Assembly (NCBI GenBank): GCA_964531645.1
Contig: CAZHEF010000009.1
Span: 1-64,000 of the forward strand
Source of the DNA: JBBIMS01 sp964531645
GTDB taxonomy: Bacteria; Acidobacteriota; Aminicenantia; JBFLYD01; JBBIMS01
Length of the DNA: 64,000 bases
Direction of reading: 5' to 3'
Of the stretch, positions 8,171 to 17,715 are shown in pieces; position 1 is the stretch's first letter, and the number at the start of each line of letters is the position of its first letter. The position numbers and the translations under genes are program-made. Below the pieces are notes generated by a model. The model was not told where the DNA came from. It saw nothing but the letters and a program-made list of their open reading frames with translations, and made no database searches.

Positions 8171-9721
8171 ATGGGACTGGAAGAAAAATTTAGAATTCTT
8201 GAGGAAAAAATAAAACTCTCTGAAATCGGGGGTGGAATTGAAAGAATTGAAAAACAGCACAAGGAAGGGAAACTAACTGCAAGGGAGAGAATAGAAGCGC
8301 TCCTTGACCTCGGGACATTTAATGAAATTGACAGATTTGTTGTTCACTCCTGCTATGACTTTGGAATGGATAAGATGAGGGTTTTAGGTGATGGCATAAT
8401 AACAGGATGGGGAAAGATTGATGGTAGGCTTGTCTTTGTTTTTGCCCAGGACTTCACTGTTTTTGGTGGAACAATGTCAGAGAGTAATGCAAGAAAAATA
8501 TGTAAAATTATGGACAGGGCGATGGAGGCGGGAGCACCAGTTATTGGTTTGAATGACTCTGGAGGTGCAAGAATTCAGGAAGGAGTTGGTTCCCTTGCTG
8601 GATATGCTGATATTTTTTTGAGAAACACCATAGCTTCAGGAGTTGTTCCCCAGATTTCAGCAATTATGGGACCATGTGCAGGAGGAGCAGTTTATTCTCC
8701 TGCAATAACAGACTTTATAATAATGACCAAGGGGAAAAGCTACATGTTCATAACAGGTCCTGATGTAATAAAATCTGTAACCCATGAAGATGTAACAATG
8801 GAGGAACTTGGAGGAGCTGAAACCCACAGCACAATATCAGGAATTGCCCACCTTGTGGGTGAAGATGACCATCACACTCTATCTCTTATAAGAGAGCTCC
8901 TTTCTTTTCTTCCTTCTAACAATATGGAAGATCCTCCTTTTAAGGAGACTTCAGATTCTATTGATAGAGTGGACGAATCTTTAAATCTTTTAGTTCCTGA
9001 AAATCCAAATCAGCCTTATGATATGAAGATTCTTATAAATACTGTTCTCGATGACAACTACTTTTTTGAGATTCAGGAGAATTTTGCACCGAATATAATA
9101 GTTGGATTTGGAAGACTTGGAGGAAGAGTTGTCGGTATTGTTGCCAACCAGCCCGAACATCTTGCAGGAGCTCTTGATATTAACGCTTCTGTTAAAGGAG
9201 CAAGGTTTGTCCGTTTTTGCGATGCCTTCAATATTCCCCTTGTTGTTTTTGAAGATGTCCCCGGTTTTCTTCCCGGTGTTGATCAGGAACATGGAGGAAT
9301 AATAAAACATGGAGCAAAACTTCTTTATGCTTTTGCTGAAGCAACAGTTCCAAAACTAACAGTAATAACGAGAAAATCTTATGGTGGAGCCTATTGTGTT
9401 ATGGCTTCAAAACATATTAGGACCGATTACAATGTTGCGTATCCCACTGCGGAAATTGCAGTTATGGGACCCGAAGGAGCTGTAAATATAATTTATAGAA
9501 AGGAACTTGCAAAGGCTAAGGATCCCGAAAAATTTAGAGAGGAAAAAATTAAAGAGTTCAGGGAGAAATTTGCCAATCCATATGTCAGTGCTGAAAAAGG
9601 ATATATAGATGAGGTAATAGAACCAAAGTTTACAAGATTAAAGCTGATAAAGGCTCTTGAAACCTTCCAGAACAAGAGGGATAAAAACCCTCCCAAAAAG
9701 CATGGAAACATACCCCTTTAG
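8171..9721 (+). CDS. Acyl-CoA (propionyl-CoA type) carboxylase, carboxyltransferase subunit
   Basis: This is the carboxyltransferase subunit of a biotin-dependent acyl-CoA carboxylase, with ~516 residues and the two crotonase-like halves typical of PccB/MmdA. Features: KLTARERIEALLD, GLNDSGGARIQEGV, IMGPCAGGAVYSPA and MFITGPDVIKSVT in the first half; GRVVGIVANQP, FEDVPGFLPGVDQEHGGIIKHGAKLLYAFAEATVPKLTVI and RKSYGGAYCVM in the second. The start is placed at ATG 8171 because GAGGTGG (8161-8167) is well spaced for it; ATG 8159 precedes that site. The next genes encode the biotin carboxylase and biotin carrier subunits, giving a complete enzyme. No sodium-pump decarboxylase subunits are seen, so carboxylase is favoured over methylmalonyl-CoA decarboxylase (inference). 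Confidence 0.94.
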   Translation: MGLEEKFRILEEKIKLSEIGGGIERIEKQHKEGKLTARERIEALLDLGTFNEIDRFVVHSCYDFGMDKMRVLGDGIITGWGKIDGRLVFVFAQDFTVFGGTMSESNARKICKIMDRAMEAGAPVIGLNDSGGARIQEGVGSLAGYADIFLRNTIASGVVPQISAIMGPCAGGAVYSPAITDFIIMTKGKSYMFITGPDVIKSVTHEDVTMEELGGAETHSTISGIAHLVGEDDHHTLSLIRELLSFLPSNNMEDPPFKETSDSIDRVDESLNLLVPENPNQPYDMKILINTVLDDNYFFEIQENFAPNIIVGFGRLGGRVVGIVANQPEHLAGALDINASVKGARFVRFCDAFNIPLVVFEDVPGFLPGVDQEHGGIIKHGAKLLYAFAEATVPKLTVITRKSYGGAYCVMASKHIRTDYNVAYPTAEIAVMGPEGAVNIIYRKELAKAKDPEKFREEKIKEFREKFANPYVSAEKGYIDEVIEPKFTRLKLIKALETFQNKRDKNPPKKHGNIPL

Positions 9722-9768
9722 TTGGAAAAAAATAGTATCTTGAAGTAGAATATTATAGGTAAATTACT

Positions 9769-11274
9769 ATGATGAAGATAAAAAAAGTTCTTGTTGCCAA
9801 TCGAGGAGAAATTGCAGTAAGAATAATGAGAACATTAAGGGAAATGGATATAAAAAGTGTAGCAGTTTACTCTGAGGCGGATAGAAAAGCCCTCCATGTG
9901 AGATTTGCTGATGAAGCTTATCCTATTGGTTCATCCCCTTCCTCTGAAAGTTATTTGAGGATTGATAAACTTATAGATGTTGCTAAGAAGAGTGGTTGTG
10001 ATGCCATCCATCCAGGATATGGATTCCTTGCGGAAAATTCAGAGTTTGCAAAGGCTGTAAGGAATTCGGAATTAATATTCATTGGTCCTGACCATAAATC
10101 AATAGAATTGATGGGTTCAAAAACAGAATCGAGAAAAGCCATGGAGGAAGCGGGGCTTCCTGTTGTTCCTGGACTAAAAAAACCTGTCAGAGATGAAGAT
10201 GAATTATTAAAGTTTGCAATGGAGATTGGTTATCCATTGCTTCTAAAGGCGGATCTTGGAGGGGGTGGAAAAGGAATGAGATTGATAAAGAATGAAGAGG
10301 AGCTAATTCCCTCTTACAAACTTGCAGGTTCTGAGGCTCTCTCCTCCTTTGGCAATCCTTCTATTTACATTGAAAAATACATTGAGGAGCCCCATCATAT
10401 AGAGATTCAGATTCTTATGGATGAGTATGGGAATGCAGTTTATCTCGGAGAAAGGGAATGTTCAATCCAGAGGAGGTATCAGAAGGTTGTGGAGGAGACC
10501 CCGTCACCCTTTATAGATGACGCAATAAGGAGAAAAATGGGAGAGATGGCTGTTTCAGCCATAAAAAAAGTTGGATACTTGAACGCCGGAACAATAGAAT
10601 TTATTGTGGATAAAGATAAGAATTTTTATTTCCTTGAAATGAACACCCGTCTTCAGGTTGAACATCCAATAACTGAAATGGTTACAGGTATTGACCTTGT
10701 TAGATGTCAGATAGAGATTGCGGAAGGGAGTCCCCTTCCTTTCTCTCAGGAAGATATAAAACCAAGGGGTTCGGCCATTGAATGTCGAATCTACGCCGAA
10801 GACCCCGACAATGACTTTGCTCCATGTCCAGGAAAGATTTTGAGACTTCAGAATCCAGAAGGAGGGATAGGAGTTAGAATCGATAGTGGGGTTTATGAAG
10901 GATTTGAGGTCCCCATATTTTATGACCCACTTATTGCTAAACTTGTTACATGGGGGAGGGACAGGCTCGAGGCAATTAACAGGATGAGGAGAGCTCTCCT
11001 CGAATACCATATTGTTGGAATAAAAACCACAATTCCTTTCTTTCTTAGGGTCCTTCAGCATCCTGATTTTATAAAAGGGAATTATAATACCCATTTTATT
11101 GAGAGGCTTGAAAGGGAAGAGAAAAAATTAGATGAGACAGTGGAGGATCTATCAGCGGTTGTCACTTATCTTAAAATGGAAGAGAAATCGAAAAACTCAA
11201 TCCCTCAGAATAAGAAAGAGATAAATCGCTGGAAAATGATGGGTTTATGGTATAATTTTCTGAACAGGCTATGA
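9769..11274 (+). CDS. accC: Biotin carboxylase subunit of the acyl-CoA carboxylase
   Basis: The protein carboxylates the biotin carrier using ATP and bicarbonate. The N-terminal domain begins KKVLVANRGEIAVRIMRTLRE. The ATP-grasp domain shows the glycine-rich loop LGGGGKGMRLI near residue 163, and catalytic motifs EKYIEEPHHIEIQI, YLGERECSIQRRYQKVVEE and FLEMNTRLQVEHPITEMVTGID. The C-terminal region has SAIECRIYAEDP. At 501 residues it is ~50 longer than E. coli AccC; the extra tail is charged and probably contacts a partner (inference). Two adjacent ATGs (9769, 9772) are possible starts. It overlaps the carrier gene by 4 nt. The second carboxylase, for fatty acids, is represented by accA at 41 kb, so this subunit may serve both enzymes. 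Confidence 0.95.
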   Translation: MMKIKKVLVANRGEIAVRIMRTLREMDIKSVAVYSEADRKALHVRFADEAYPIGSSPSSESYLRIDKLIDVAKKSGCDAIHPGYGFLAENSEFAKAVRNSELIFIGPDHKSIELMGSKTESRKAMEEAGLPVVPGLKKPVRDEDELLKFAMEIGYPLLLKADLGGGGKGMRLIKNEEELIPSYKLAGSEALSSFGNPSIYIEKYIEEPHHIEIQILMDEYGNAVYLGERECSIQRRYQKVVEETPSPFIDDAIRRKMGEMAVSAIKKVGYLNAGTIEFIVDKDKNFYFLEMNTRLQVEHPITEMVTGIDLVRCQIEIAEGSPLPFSQEDIKPRGSAIECRIYAEDPDNDFAPCPGKILRLQNPEGGIGVRIDSGVYEGFEVPIFYDPLIAKLVTWGRDRLEAINRMRRALLEYHIVGIKTTIPFFLRVLQHPDFIKGNYNTHFIERLEREEKKLDETVEDLSAVVTYLKMEEKSKNSIPQNKKEINRWKMMGLWYNFLNRL

Positions 11275-11762
11275 AGAAAATTGTTTTAAATGTTAAAGGG
11301 AATCAAAAGGTTCTCGAAATCTCACCTCAGGGAGAAGGATTATACAGAGCAAAGGTAAATGATTCTGAATACAATATAAAAGTTACAAGAGTTGACGGGG
11401 ATATTTTCCTCCTTGAACTAAACGGAAGGATTTACGATTGTTTTGTGTATGAAAACAAGAATGGCTATGTTGTTTTTTTAAATGGAGAGACAGTCGAGAT
11501 TGAACCCGCTTCAACTCTTTTTAAAGGAGAAAGACTTGAAAAGAAAGGGAGGGTGGAAGTAAAAGCAAGGATGCCAGGAAGGGTTAAAAAAATTCTTGCA
11601 AAGGTGGGAGAGAATATTCCCAAAGATAAAGGTGTAATTACCATAGAAGCAATGAAAATGGAAAATGAGATAAAATCTCCAAAAGATGGGATTCTAAAGG
11701 AACTTGATGTAAAGGAGGGTATGACAGTAGAAGTTGGAACCACTCTTTTTGTAATTGAGTAA
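11271..11762 (+). CDS. Biotin carboxyl carrier protein
   Basis: The protein is 163 residues. The C-terminal ~70 residues form a biotinyl domain with VKARMPGRVKKILAKVGE, the biotinylation motif EAMKMEN (Lys129) and a closing GTTLFVIE strand. The N-terminal ~85 residues form a beta-rich domain like the linker region of propionyl-CoA and pyruvate carboxylase carriers, which fits its partner genes better than an AccB-type carrier with an Ala/Pro linker. The ATG overlaps the accC stop (ATGA), indicating coupling. The tamB-like gene begins 9 nt after it, so the envelope genes downstream are probably transcribed from the carboxylase promoter. Confidence 0.93.
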   Translation: MKKIVLNVKGNQKVLEISPQGEGLYRAKVNDSEYNIKVTRVDGDIFLLELNGRIYDCFVYENKNGYVVFLNGETVEIEPASTLFKGERLEKKGRVEVKARMPGRVKKILAKVGENIPKDKGVITIEAMKMENEIKSPKDGILKELDVKEGMTVEVGTTLFVIE

Positions 11763-11770
11763 GTTTATCT

Positions 11771-14700
11771 ATGAAAAGAATAATTAAGAGATATTTCATA
11801 TTCTTTTTTGTTTTATTAATCATCTCTATAATTTCTATTTCATACCTCAGATACGAAGCTTTAAAAAGAATAAGTGATTTTATAAAAATTTACGGAGCAT
11901 TCTCTTCCCTTGACCTCAAGCCTTTCCCTCCCTCCCTTTCTGTAAGTGGGTTAACCATTGAGATTCCTGACAAATTGGGAAAATTAAATGTAAAAAATGC
12001 AGAGATTGAAGTTACCACAAGGGGATTATGGTCAAAGAAACTCATTTTTAGAGTTCATCTTGAATATCCCCAATTCACCCTTTACAAACTGGAAAGTGGA
12101 AAAGGTAAAAAGAGGAAACTACCTAACTTTGACATTGAAAATGGAAGAATAGTTAATGGCTCCTTTATTTTTAAAGATGGAAGGAGAGAAGTAGTTTTGA
12201 GCTCCGTCAATGGTAGCCTTTACTACAAGAATAAAAGATTAGCTTTAAACATAAAGGATTCTTCAGGAAAGATGAAGGAGGAAAAATTAGGCTTTGAAGA
12301 AGAATTCTTCATGAAGCTTCTCCTGAGGGGCGAGAAAGGAAGCATAAGGATTAGAGAGCTTGAAATAAAAAGTGAATATGGAACGATTTCAACCCGAGCA
12401 ACAATCTATTCCAAGAATGAAAATTTTGAGGTGGAAGGTAAAGTAAATTCAAATATCTCCAGCATTAAATATGAAGGAATGGAAATAAAAGGGAATATGG
12501 GAGGGAGTTACAGTCTTGAGAAAATTAATGAAGGGATGAAAGGAAAGGTGGATTTTTCATTTTCTCCTAATATTAACGGAAAGCTAATGAATATTTTCGT
12601 ATCTGCAAATTTCGATGAGAAATTTAATGGTGAAGCTCATCTACAATCTACCCATAAAAAATCCATCTGGTTCTGTGATATCAAATTCTCAGAGGGTAAA
12701 TTTTTCGATTTCAACTTGCAAAATTTCCCCCTTGGATTCTTTGACTCAACTTTTCCTTATATCCCATCCGACTTTTTCCTTAATTTTGATGGAGAAATTA
12801 TAAGAGATAAATTAACCGGTCGGTTTCTTCTTCTATCTGAGGAAGGAACTGTGAAGGGAAATATAAATTCAGAAAAAAAGAGCTGGAGTGTTAATATTGA
12901 AGAAATAAAATTAAAAGGTTTGCAAGGTTTTGGGCTCGTAAATCTAAATGGTAAAAATATTGATATTTGCGGGGAATTAAAAGATGTTTCATTAAAGGAG
13001 CTGTTAAATTCAAAGACTCTAAAAACCTTTTATGCCCCTCCCCAGCTTCCACCAATGGAGGGGAATGGAAGCGCAAAATTAAAAATATCAGGGACAATTA
13101 AGGATTCTGAGACAGATGCAGAAATTGATTTGAAAAATTTGAAGATAGGGAATATTGAAATCGGAGATCTTAATGGAAAAATCAATGGAGTAAAGGATGC
13201 TCTTATATTTGAGGGAAATTTGAAAGATGGAATTTTTGAAGGGGAAATCAGAGGGAGTCTCAAGGAGAAAAAAATACAAATTGAGATAGAGAGAGCAAGA
13301 AGTGAAAAAGTTTTAAAAGAATTGAAGGGAGATTTAAAGGGAGATGTAATTGTTTATTTCAGAGATGGACTGGAAGCCACAGGAAGGATATCTTCCCAGT
13401 TACTCAGATTTCAAGAACTTGAATTAAAAAGGGTCTCAATTCCATTTAATTTCAAAGATGAAATATTCACCTCAACTCCTTCCTTTTCCACAGGTCTATC
13501 TGATTTCTCTGGAGAGCTAATTTTCAACAAAAGGGATATGAAATACAAAGTTTTAGTCCCTCAAATTTCAATTGATATATCAAAAATTTATGAAGATTTA
13601 AAAGGCGAGCTGGTTCTTTCCCTTAAAGGAGAGGGTGAAATTTATAGTTCTCCCATGGAAATAAAGGGAAAGATTAAAGATCTCGCTTATAAATCGGGAG
13701 AGCCGGAAAACTTCGACCTGAATTGTAATGCTTCCCTTTCAAAAGATAAAATCTCCATAAAAGGTATTGCTGAATCTCCAGCAAAAGATGAATTCCTTAA
13801 TTTTGATTTTGTTATACTGGAGGGTAGTTATTTTGATGGTAAGTTTAACGGAAATATCAATGGCATAGAAAAATTGATTGAATTCCCTGGTGAAAGTGTA
13901 AAAGCTAAATTTATAGGAGAAGTAAAGGGAAAATCAAATTCCCTACAAATAAAGTCTATTTCCAATGTTGAGGGCAAGTCGTTTTTTATAAGAGGTTTTG
14001 CCCACGACTTTAGAGATTTTTCAGGGACTCTGATTCAGGAGGATCGTTCACTTCATTTGAGGAATTTCAGGGCTACAATTGGAGGAGGACATGCGGAAGG
14101 TTATGGAGAGGCCAAAATTGGTAAATGGACACTCGAGGATATAAAGGTCAATGTAACTGGAAAAAATATGAGACTTTCTCCATTTGAAAAAGTAAGTGGA
14201 GTGGGAGATGGAAAAATTGAGATTAGAGGGAATCTTGAAGAGATTGCTATTGAAGGAGAGTTTTCCATTCAAAGCCTTCTCTGGAAAAAGGAGATAGGTG
14301 AGAAAATCGCTTTCTCTTCCACTCCTTCCAAAGGACCTCCAAAAATATTCAAGAAAATTAATTTGAATATAGAACTCCGTGCAGATGGAAACGCATGGAT
14401 GGAAAACTCATGGGGGAAGACTGAGGGGAAATTCTCTCTTAAAATTAAAGGAGATTCCTCAAATCCAACAATCCTTGGAAACATAACAGGAAGGAGTGGA
14501 GAACTTAATATTGGAGATAGAAAATTTAAACTCATAAGAGCGGAAGTATATTTCAACTCGCCATTCATAATTGATCCGGAAATTTACATCCTTGCAGATA
14601 CATTTGTTAAAGATTATAGAGTAACATTTGAAGTCAAAGGTAAAGCATCAAAGCCACTCCCTCAACTCACCTCCTCTCCACCCCTTTCACCCCAGGATAT

Positions 14701-15079
14701 TCTTACCCTCCTTGCTCTTGGAGAAATTTATCAAAGGACAAGTTACAGGACAGGGACACAGCTCGGTTCTGCTTCCCTTCTAAGTATGGAGATTTCAGAA
14801 CAATTGAAGGCAAGGGCTAAGAAATTGTTCGGAGTTGACAGGTTAAGAGTTGATCCTTATCTTCTCGGTTCCTCTTCAAACCCAGTGGCAAGATTAACTG
14901 TTGGAAAAAAAGTCTCAAAGGATTTAATTATTCTTTACTCCTCTGATCTATCTGGACAAAGAGAATACATTGTTTATATTGAATACAACATCTCAGACAA
15001 TTTCTCTCTAATAGGTATGAGGAATGAAAATGGCGCCTTCAGCATTGATCTTAAGTTCATAAAGAGGTTGGGGCAATGA
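11771..15079 (+). CDS. tamB: TamB-like inner-membrane-anchored protein (AsmA/TamB superfamily)
   Basis: A single hydrophobic anchor (residues ~9-26) is followed by ~900 residues of repeating beta-strands. It ends in the conserved TamB C-terminal (DUF490) domain: GRSGELNIGDRKFKL, FEVKGKASKPLPQLTSSPPLSPQDILTLLALG and LGSASLL. TamB-type proteins bridge the periplasm as a hydrophobic groove and work with an Omp85 protein in outer-membrane lipid or protein transport. The next gene is such an Omp85 protein, overlapping by 4 nt, which supports the pairing. 1102 residues is within the family range. The start has no strong SD, but it begins a clear basic-hydrophobic anchor. Confidence 0.88.
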   Translation: MKRIIKRYFIFFFVLLIISIISISYLRYEALKRISDFIKIYGAFSSLDLKPFPPSLSVSGLTIEIPDKLGKLNVKNAEIEVTTRGLWSKKLIFRVHLEYPQFTLYKLESGKGKKRKLPNFDIENGRIVNGSFIFKDGRREVVLSSVNGSLYYKNKRLALNIKDSSGKMKEEKLGFEEEFFMKLLLRGEKGSIRIRELEIKSEYGTISTRATIYSKNENFEVEGKVNSNISSIKYEGMEIKGNMGGSYSLEKINEGMKGKVDFSFSPNINGKLMNIFVSANFDEKFNGEAHLQSTHKKSIWFCDIKFSEGKFFDFNLQNFPLGFFDSTFPYIPSDFFLNFDGEIIRDKLTGRFLLLSEEGTVKGNINSEKKSWSVNIEEIKLKGLQGFGLVNLNGKNIDICGELKDVSLKELLNSKTLKTFYAPPQLPPMEGNGSAKLKISGTIKDSETDAEIDLKNLKIGNIEIGDLNGKINGVKDALIFEGNLKDGIFEGEIRGSLKEKKIQIEIERARSEKVLKELKGDLKGDVIVYFRDGLEATGRISSQLLRFQELELKRVSIPFNFKDEIFTSTPSFSTGLSDFSGELIFNKRDMKYKVLVPQISIDISKIYEDLKGELVLSLKGEGEIYSSPMEIKGKIKDLAYKSGEPENFDLNCNASLSKDKISIKGIAESPAKDEFLNFDFVILEGSYFDGKFNGNINGIEKLIEFPGESVKAKFIGEVKGKSNSLQIKSISNVEGKSFFIRGFAHDFRDFSGTLIQEDRSLHLRNFRATIGGGHAEGYGEAKIGKWTLEDIKVNVTGKNMRLSPFEKVSGVGDGKIEIRGNLEEIAIEGEFSIQSLLWKKEIGEKIAFSSTPSKGPPKIFKKINLNIELRADGNAWMENSWGKTEGKFSLKIKGDSSNPTILGNITGRSGELNIGDRKFKLIRAEVYFNSPFIIDPEIYILADTFVKDYRVTFEVKGKASKPLPQLTSSPPLSPQDILTLLALGEIYQRTSYRTGTQLGSASLLSMEISEQLKARAKKLFGVDRLRVDPYLLGSSSNPVARLTVGKKVSKDLIILYSSDLSGQREYIVYIEYNISDNFSLIGMRNENGAFSIDLKFIKRLGQ

Positions 15080-17715
15080 GGTTAAAGATTTTTATTGTTC
15101 TCTTTATACTTTCTTTCATAATAATTTCTGGAGAGGAAATCAGGGTAAGTGAAGTTAAATTTATTGTGGATGGGAAGGAAGAAAATGAACTTTCCGCTTT
15201 TGTCCCGTTAAGAAAGGGAGATTATTTAAATCATGGCAAATTGAAGGAGGGGATGGAAAATCTTTACAGAACGAATGAATTTTCATCCATAGAGGTTGAG
15301 GCTTTAAAGGATAAAGATAATCTTAGAATTCTTTTTATACTTCAGAAAAGGAATGTTTTAGGCAAAATTATTTTTGAAGGAGAGAAAGGAACCTCAAAAG
15401 GAAAGTTAAGGGGTGCAATTTCATCCCTCAGAAGGGGTGGTTTCTTTAGTCAGAAAGAGATAGAAAAGGCTAAAGAGGAAATTTTGAGTAAGCTGAAAGA
15501 GAACGGTTTCCTCGATGCTGAGGTTGGAGCTTTTATAAGAGATTCAAAGGGAAGAAAGGATGTTGTTTTTAATATAAAATCAGGAAAAAGGAGAAAAATT
15601 AAAGAGATTTTATTTTCAGATTCTTTAAACCCTGAATCGAGTGAGTTGAGAAAATTGTTATCTTTAAAGGAAGGAAGTCCAATTATACCATTTAAACTCC
15701 AGAAAGATACGGATAGAATGCTATCCCATATAAAAAAAGAAGGTTATTTAAGAGCGAAAATAAGTTCTAATATTAAAAAAATAGATAATGAATGGGTTAT
15801 TGTTGAAATTAGAGGCTCTCTCGGGGAGAAAATTCAAATGGAATTTAAGGGAGTAAAAATTCCAGAAGAAATTCTCTTCCCTTTGTGGGAAGGCGAAATC
15901 CTTGAGGAATGGGCAATTGAAGAGAGCAAGATAAAAGTCAAAAATCATCTGAAAAGTAAAGGTTTCCTATTTGCAGAAGTTGAGGCTCAAGCAAGAAAGC
16001 AAGGGAATGAATTGAAAATAATCTTTGATATAAATAAAGGAAGTAAGTTTAGATTACACAAAATGAGACTCGAGACTGAAAAAGAGAGTCTTACTGAGTT
16101 AAAAAAATTCCTCCAGGAATACACAGAATCGACTTTCTCATTCTGGGCTAATGGTGAGTTGATAGACAGCTACGAGAGTGGAATTAAAACCTTCTACAAA
16201 AACAGAGGCTACTCAGATGTTAATGTGAAGAAAGAAATATCCAGAAGGAAAAATTCTGTGGATGTTGTATTTAAAGTTGAAATGGAAAGACCATTTTCAG
16301 TAAAATCAGTTTCTTTTGAAGGAGAAGAGCCGTTCAAAGAGAGTGAATTAAAATCAGTATCTGGAATATCCGAAGGCTCTTTTTACTCAGATTTTCTCGT
16401 GGAAAATGCGAAGGAGAGAATAAGGATATTCCTAATAAATCAGGGCTTTAAAAATGCCAAAGTTTTAGCAGAAGCGAGTGGTGAAAAGGAAAAAAATATA
16501 ATCTTTAGAATTAATAAAGGGAAAAAATTCAAAATAAAGAAAATTCATATCACTGGACTGACAAGGACGAAAGAATTTATCATAAAAAACATGTTAAAAA
16601 TAAAAGAAGGGGATTTATATTCCTATGAAAAAATTCAGGCTACATTGAAGAATTTTCAGGAAACAGGTATTTTCAGTGAGATCAAACTAAGGGAGATTGA
16701 GATGGATGATGAGCTGATAATCATATTTATTCTTTCAGAAGCGGGTGGTTATCACATCGGAGTTGGTGGTGGCTATCTTGAAAGATCTGGACCAAGAGGT
16801 TCTCTTGAACTTTCCCACAACAACATTCTTGGTCTTGCAACAGGTGGGTCCTCAGTCATTCAGCTCAGCCCTAAAGAAAAGAGGGGGGTTATCTCCCTTT
16901 CTAATAAGTCTCTCATGGGTTTAAATCTCGAAAGTATAACATCTCTGTGGTGGGAGAAGGAGGAGAGGAAAAGTTTCACTTACGAAAGAAGAGGTTTTGC
17001 AATATCTGCGGTGGATAGAGACACAGATCATTCCCTCCTTCTTTTCCGCTACAGAATAGCAAGGACAAACCTTCTCAGTTTATCGATAAAGGAATCAGCA
17101 ATCGATAGAGAATTCAGACCCTTCTACACCTCATCTCTTTCTCTATCCTATCTCGTTGATCTGAGGGATGACTCATTCAATCCTACCAGGGGAAGATACT
17201 GGATTTTAAATTTAGAAAAAGCTTTTCCAGCTTTCGGAACAGAATCTAACTTCTGGAAATTTTCCTTCAACCTTCAGCTCATAAAAAATTTCTCATATGA
17301 TATAATTCAAAATTCATTTTTAAGAATTGGATATATACATGGAGATGCTTCCATTGCAGACAGATTCTTTGCTGGTGGAAGCTCCTTCAGAGGAGAGAGA
17401 GTGGACGAACTGGGTCCCAAGGACCCTGAAACAGGGAATCCAATTGGTGGAAACATAATCTTTCTTGCAAATACAGAGTCTCTTCTTCCTGTATTCCCAT
17501 GGGAGAATCTGAGACTCTCTCTGTTCCTCGATGTCGGGAATGTTTTCTGGAAAGAGGGTAATTTCAAGCTGTCAAACTTCAATCTTGGAAGTGGAATTGG
17601 ATTGTGGTATAGAACACCCGTTGGCCCTTTCAAAATATACCTTGGATATAATTTCACAAAACCATCCCTAAAGAGGAAAGGGGTCATTCTCTTTAACATT
17701 GGAAATGAGTTTTAG
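15076..17715 (+). CDS. Omp85-family outer membrane protein (BamA/TamA type)
   Basis: After a signal peptide (residues 1-~19, ending ISGEE) there are about six POTRA-like repeats, with recurrent patterns such as FEGE...F and a final KIHITGLTRTKEFIIKNMLKIKEGD. The C-terminal ~330 residues form the surface-antigen barrel: GVGGGYLERSGPRGSLELSHNNILG, DLRDDSFNPTRGRYW, RFFAGGSSFRGE (the conserved loop 6 region) and an aromatic-terminated last strand ending in NEF. Size (879) is nearer BamA than TamA. The overlap with the tamB-like gene suggests a TamA role, but if this were the only Omp85 gene in the genome it could also be BamA. That cannot be decided here, so no symbol is given. Confidence 0.92.
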   Translation: MRLKIFIVLFILSFIIISGEEIRVSEVKFIVDGKEENELSAFVPLRKGDYLNHGKLKEGMENLYRTNEFSSIEVEALKDKDNLRILFILQKRNVLGKIIFEGEKGTSKGKLRGAISSLRRGGFFSQKEIEKAKEEILSKLKENGFLDAEVGAFIRDSKGRKDVVFNIKSGKRRKIKEILFSDSLNPESSELRKLLSLKEGSPIIPFKLQKDTDRMLSHIKKEGYLRAKISSNIKKIDNEWVIVEIRGSLGEKIQMEFKGVKIPEEILFPLWEGEILEEWAIEESKIKVKNHLKSKGFLFAEVEAQARKQGNELKIIFDINKGSKFRLHKMRLETEKESLTELKKFLQEYTESTFSFWANGELIDSYESGIKTFYKNRGYSDVNVKKEISRRKNSVDVVFKVEMERPFSVKSVSFEGEEPFKESELKSVSGISEGSFYSDFLVENAKERIRIFLINQGFKNAKVLAEASGEKEKNIIFRINKGKKFKIKKIHITGLTRTKEFIIKNMLKIKEGDLYSYEKIQATLKNFQETGIFSEIKLREIEMDDELIIIFILSEAGGYHIGVGGGYLERSGPRGSLELSHNNILGLATGGSSVIQLSPKEKRGVISLSNKSLMGLNLESITSLWWEKEERKSFTYERRGFAISAVDRDTDHSLLLFRYRIARTNLLSLSIKESAIDREFRPFYTSSLSLSYLVDLRDDSFNPTRGRYWILNLEKAFPAFGTESNFWKFSFNLQLIKNFSYDIIQNSFLRIGYIHGDASIADRFFAGGSSFRGERVDELGPKDPETGNPIGGNIIFLANTESLLPVFPWENLRLSLFLDVGNVFWKEGNFKLSNFNLGSGIGLWYRTPVGPFKIYLGYNFTKPSLKRKGVILFNIGNEF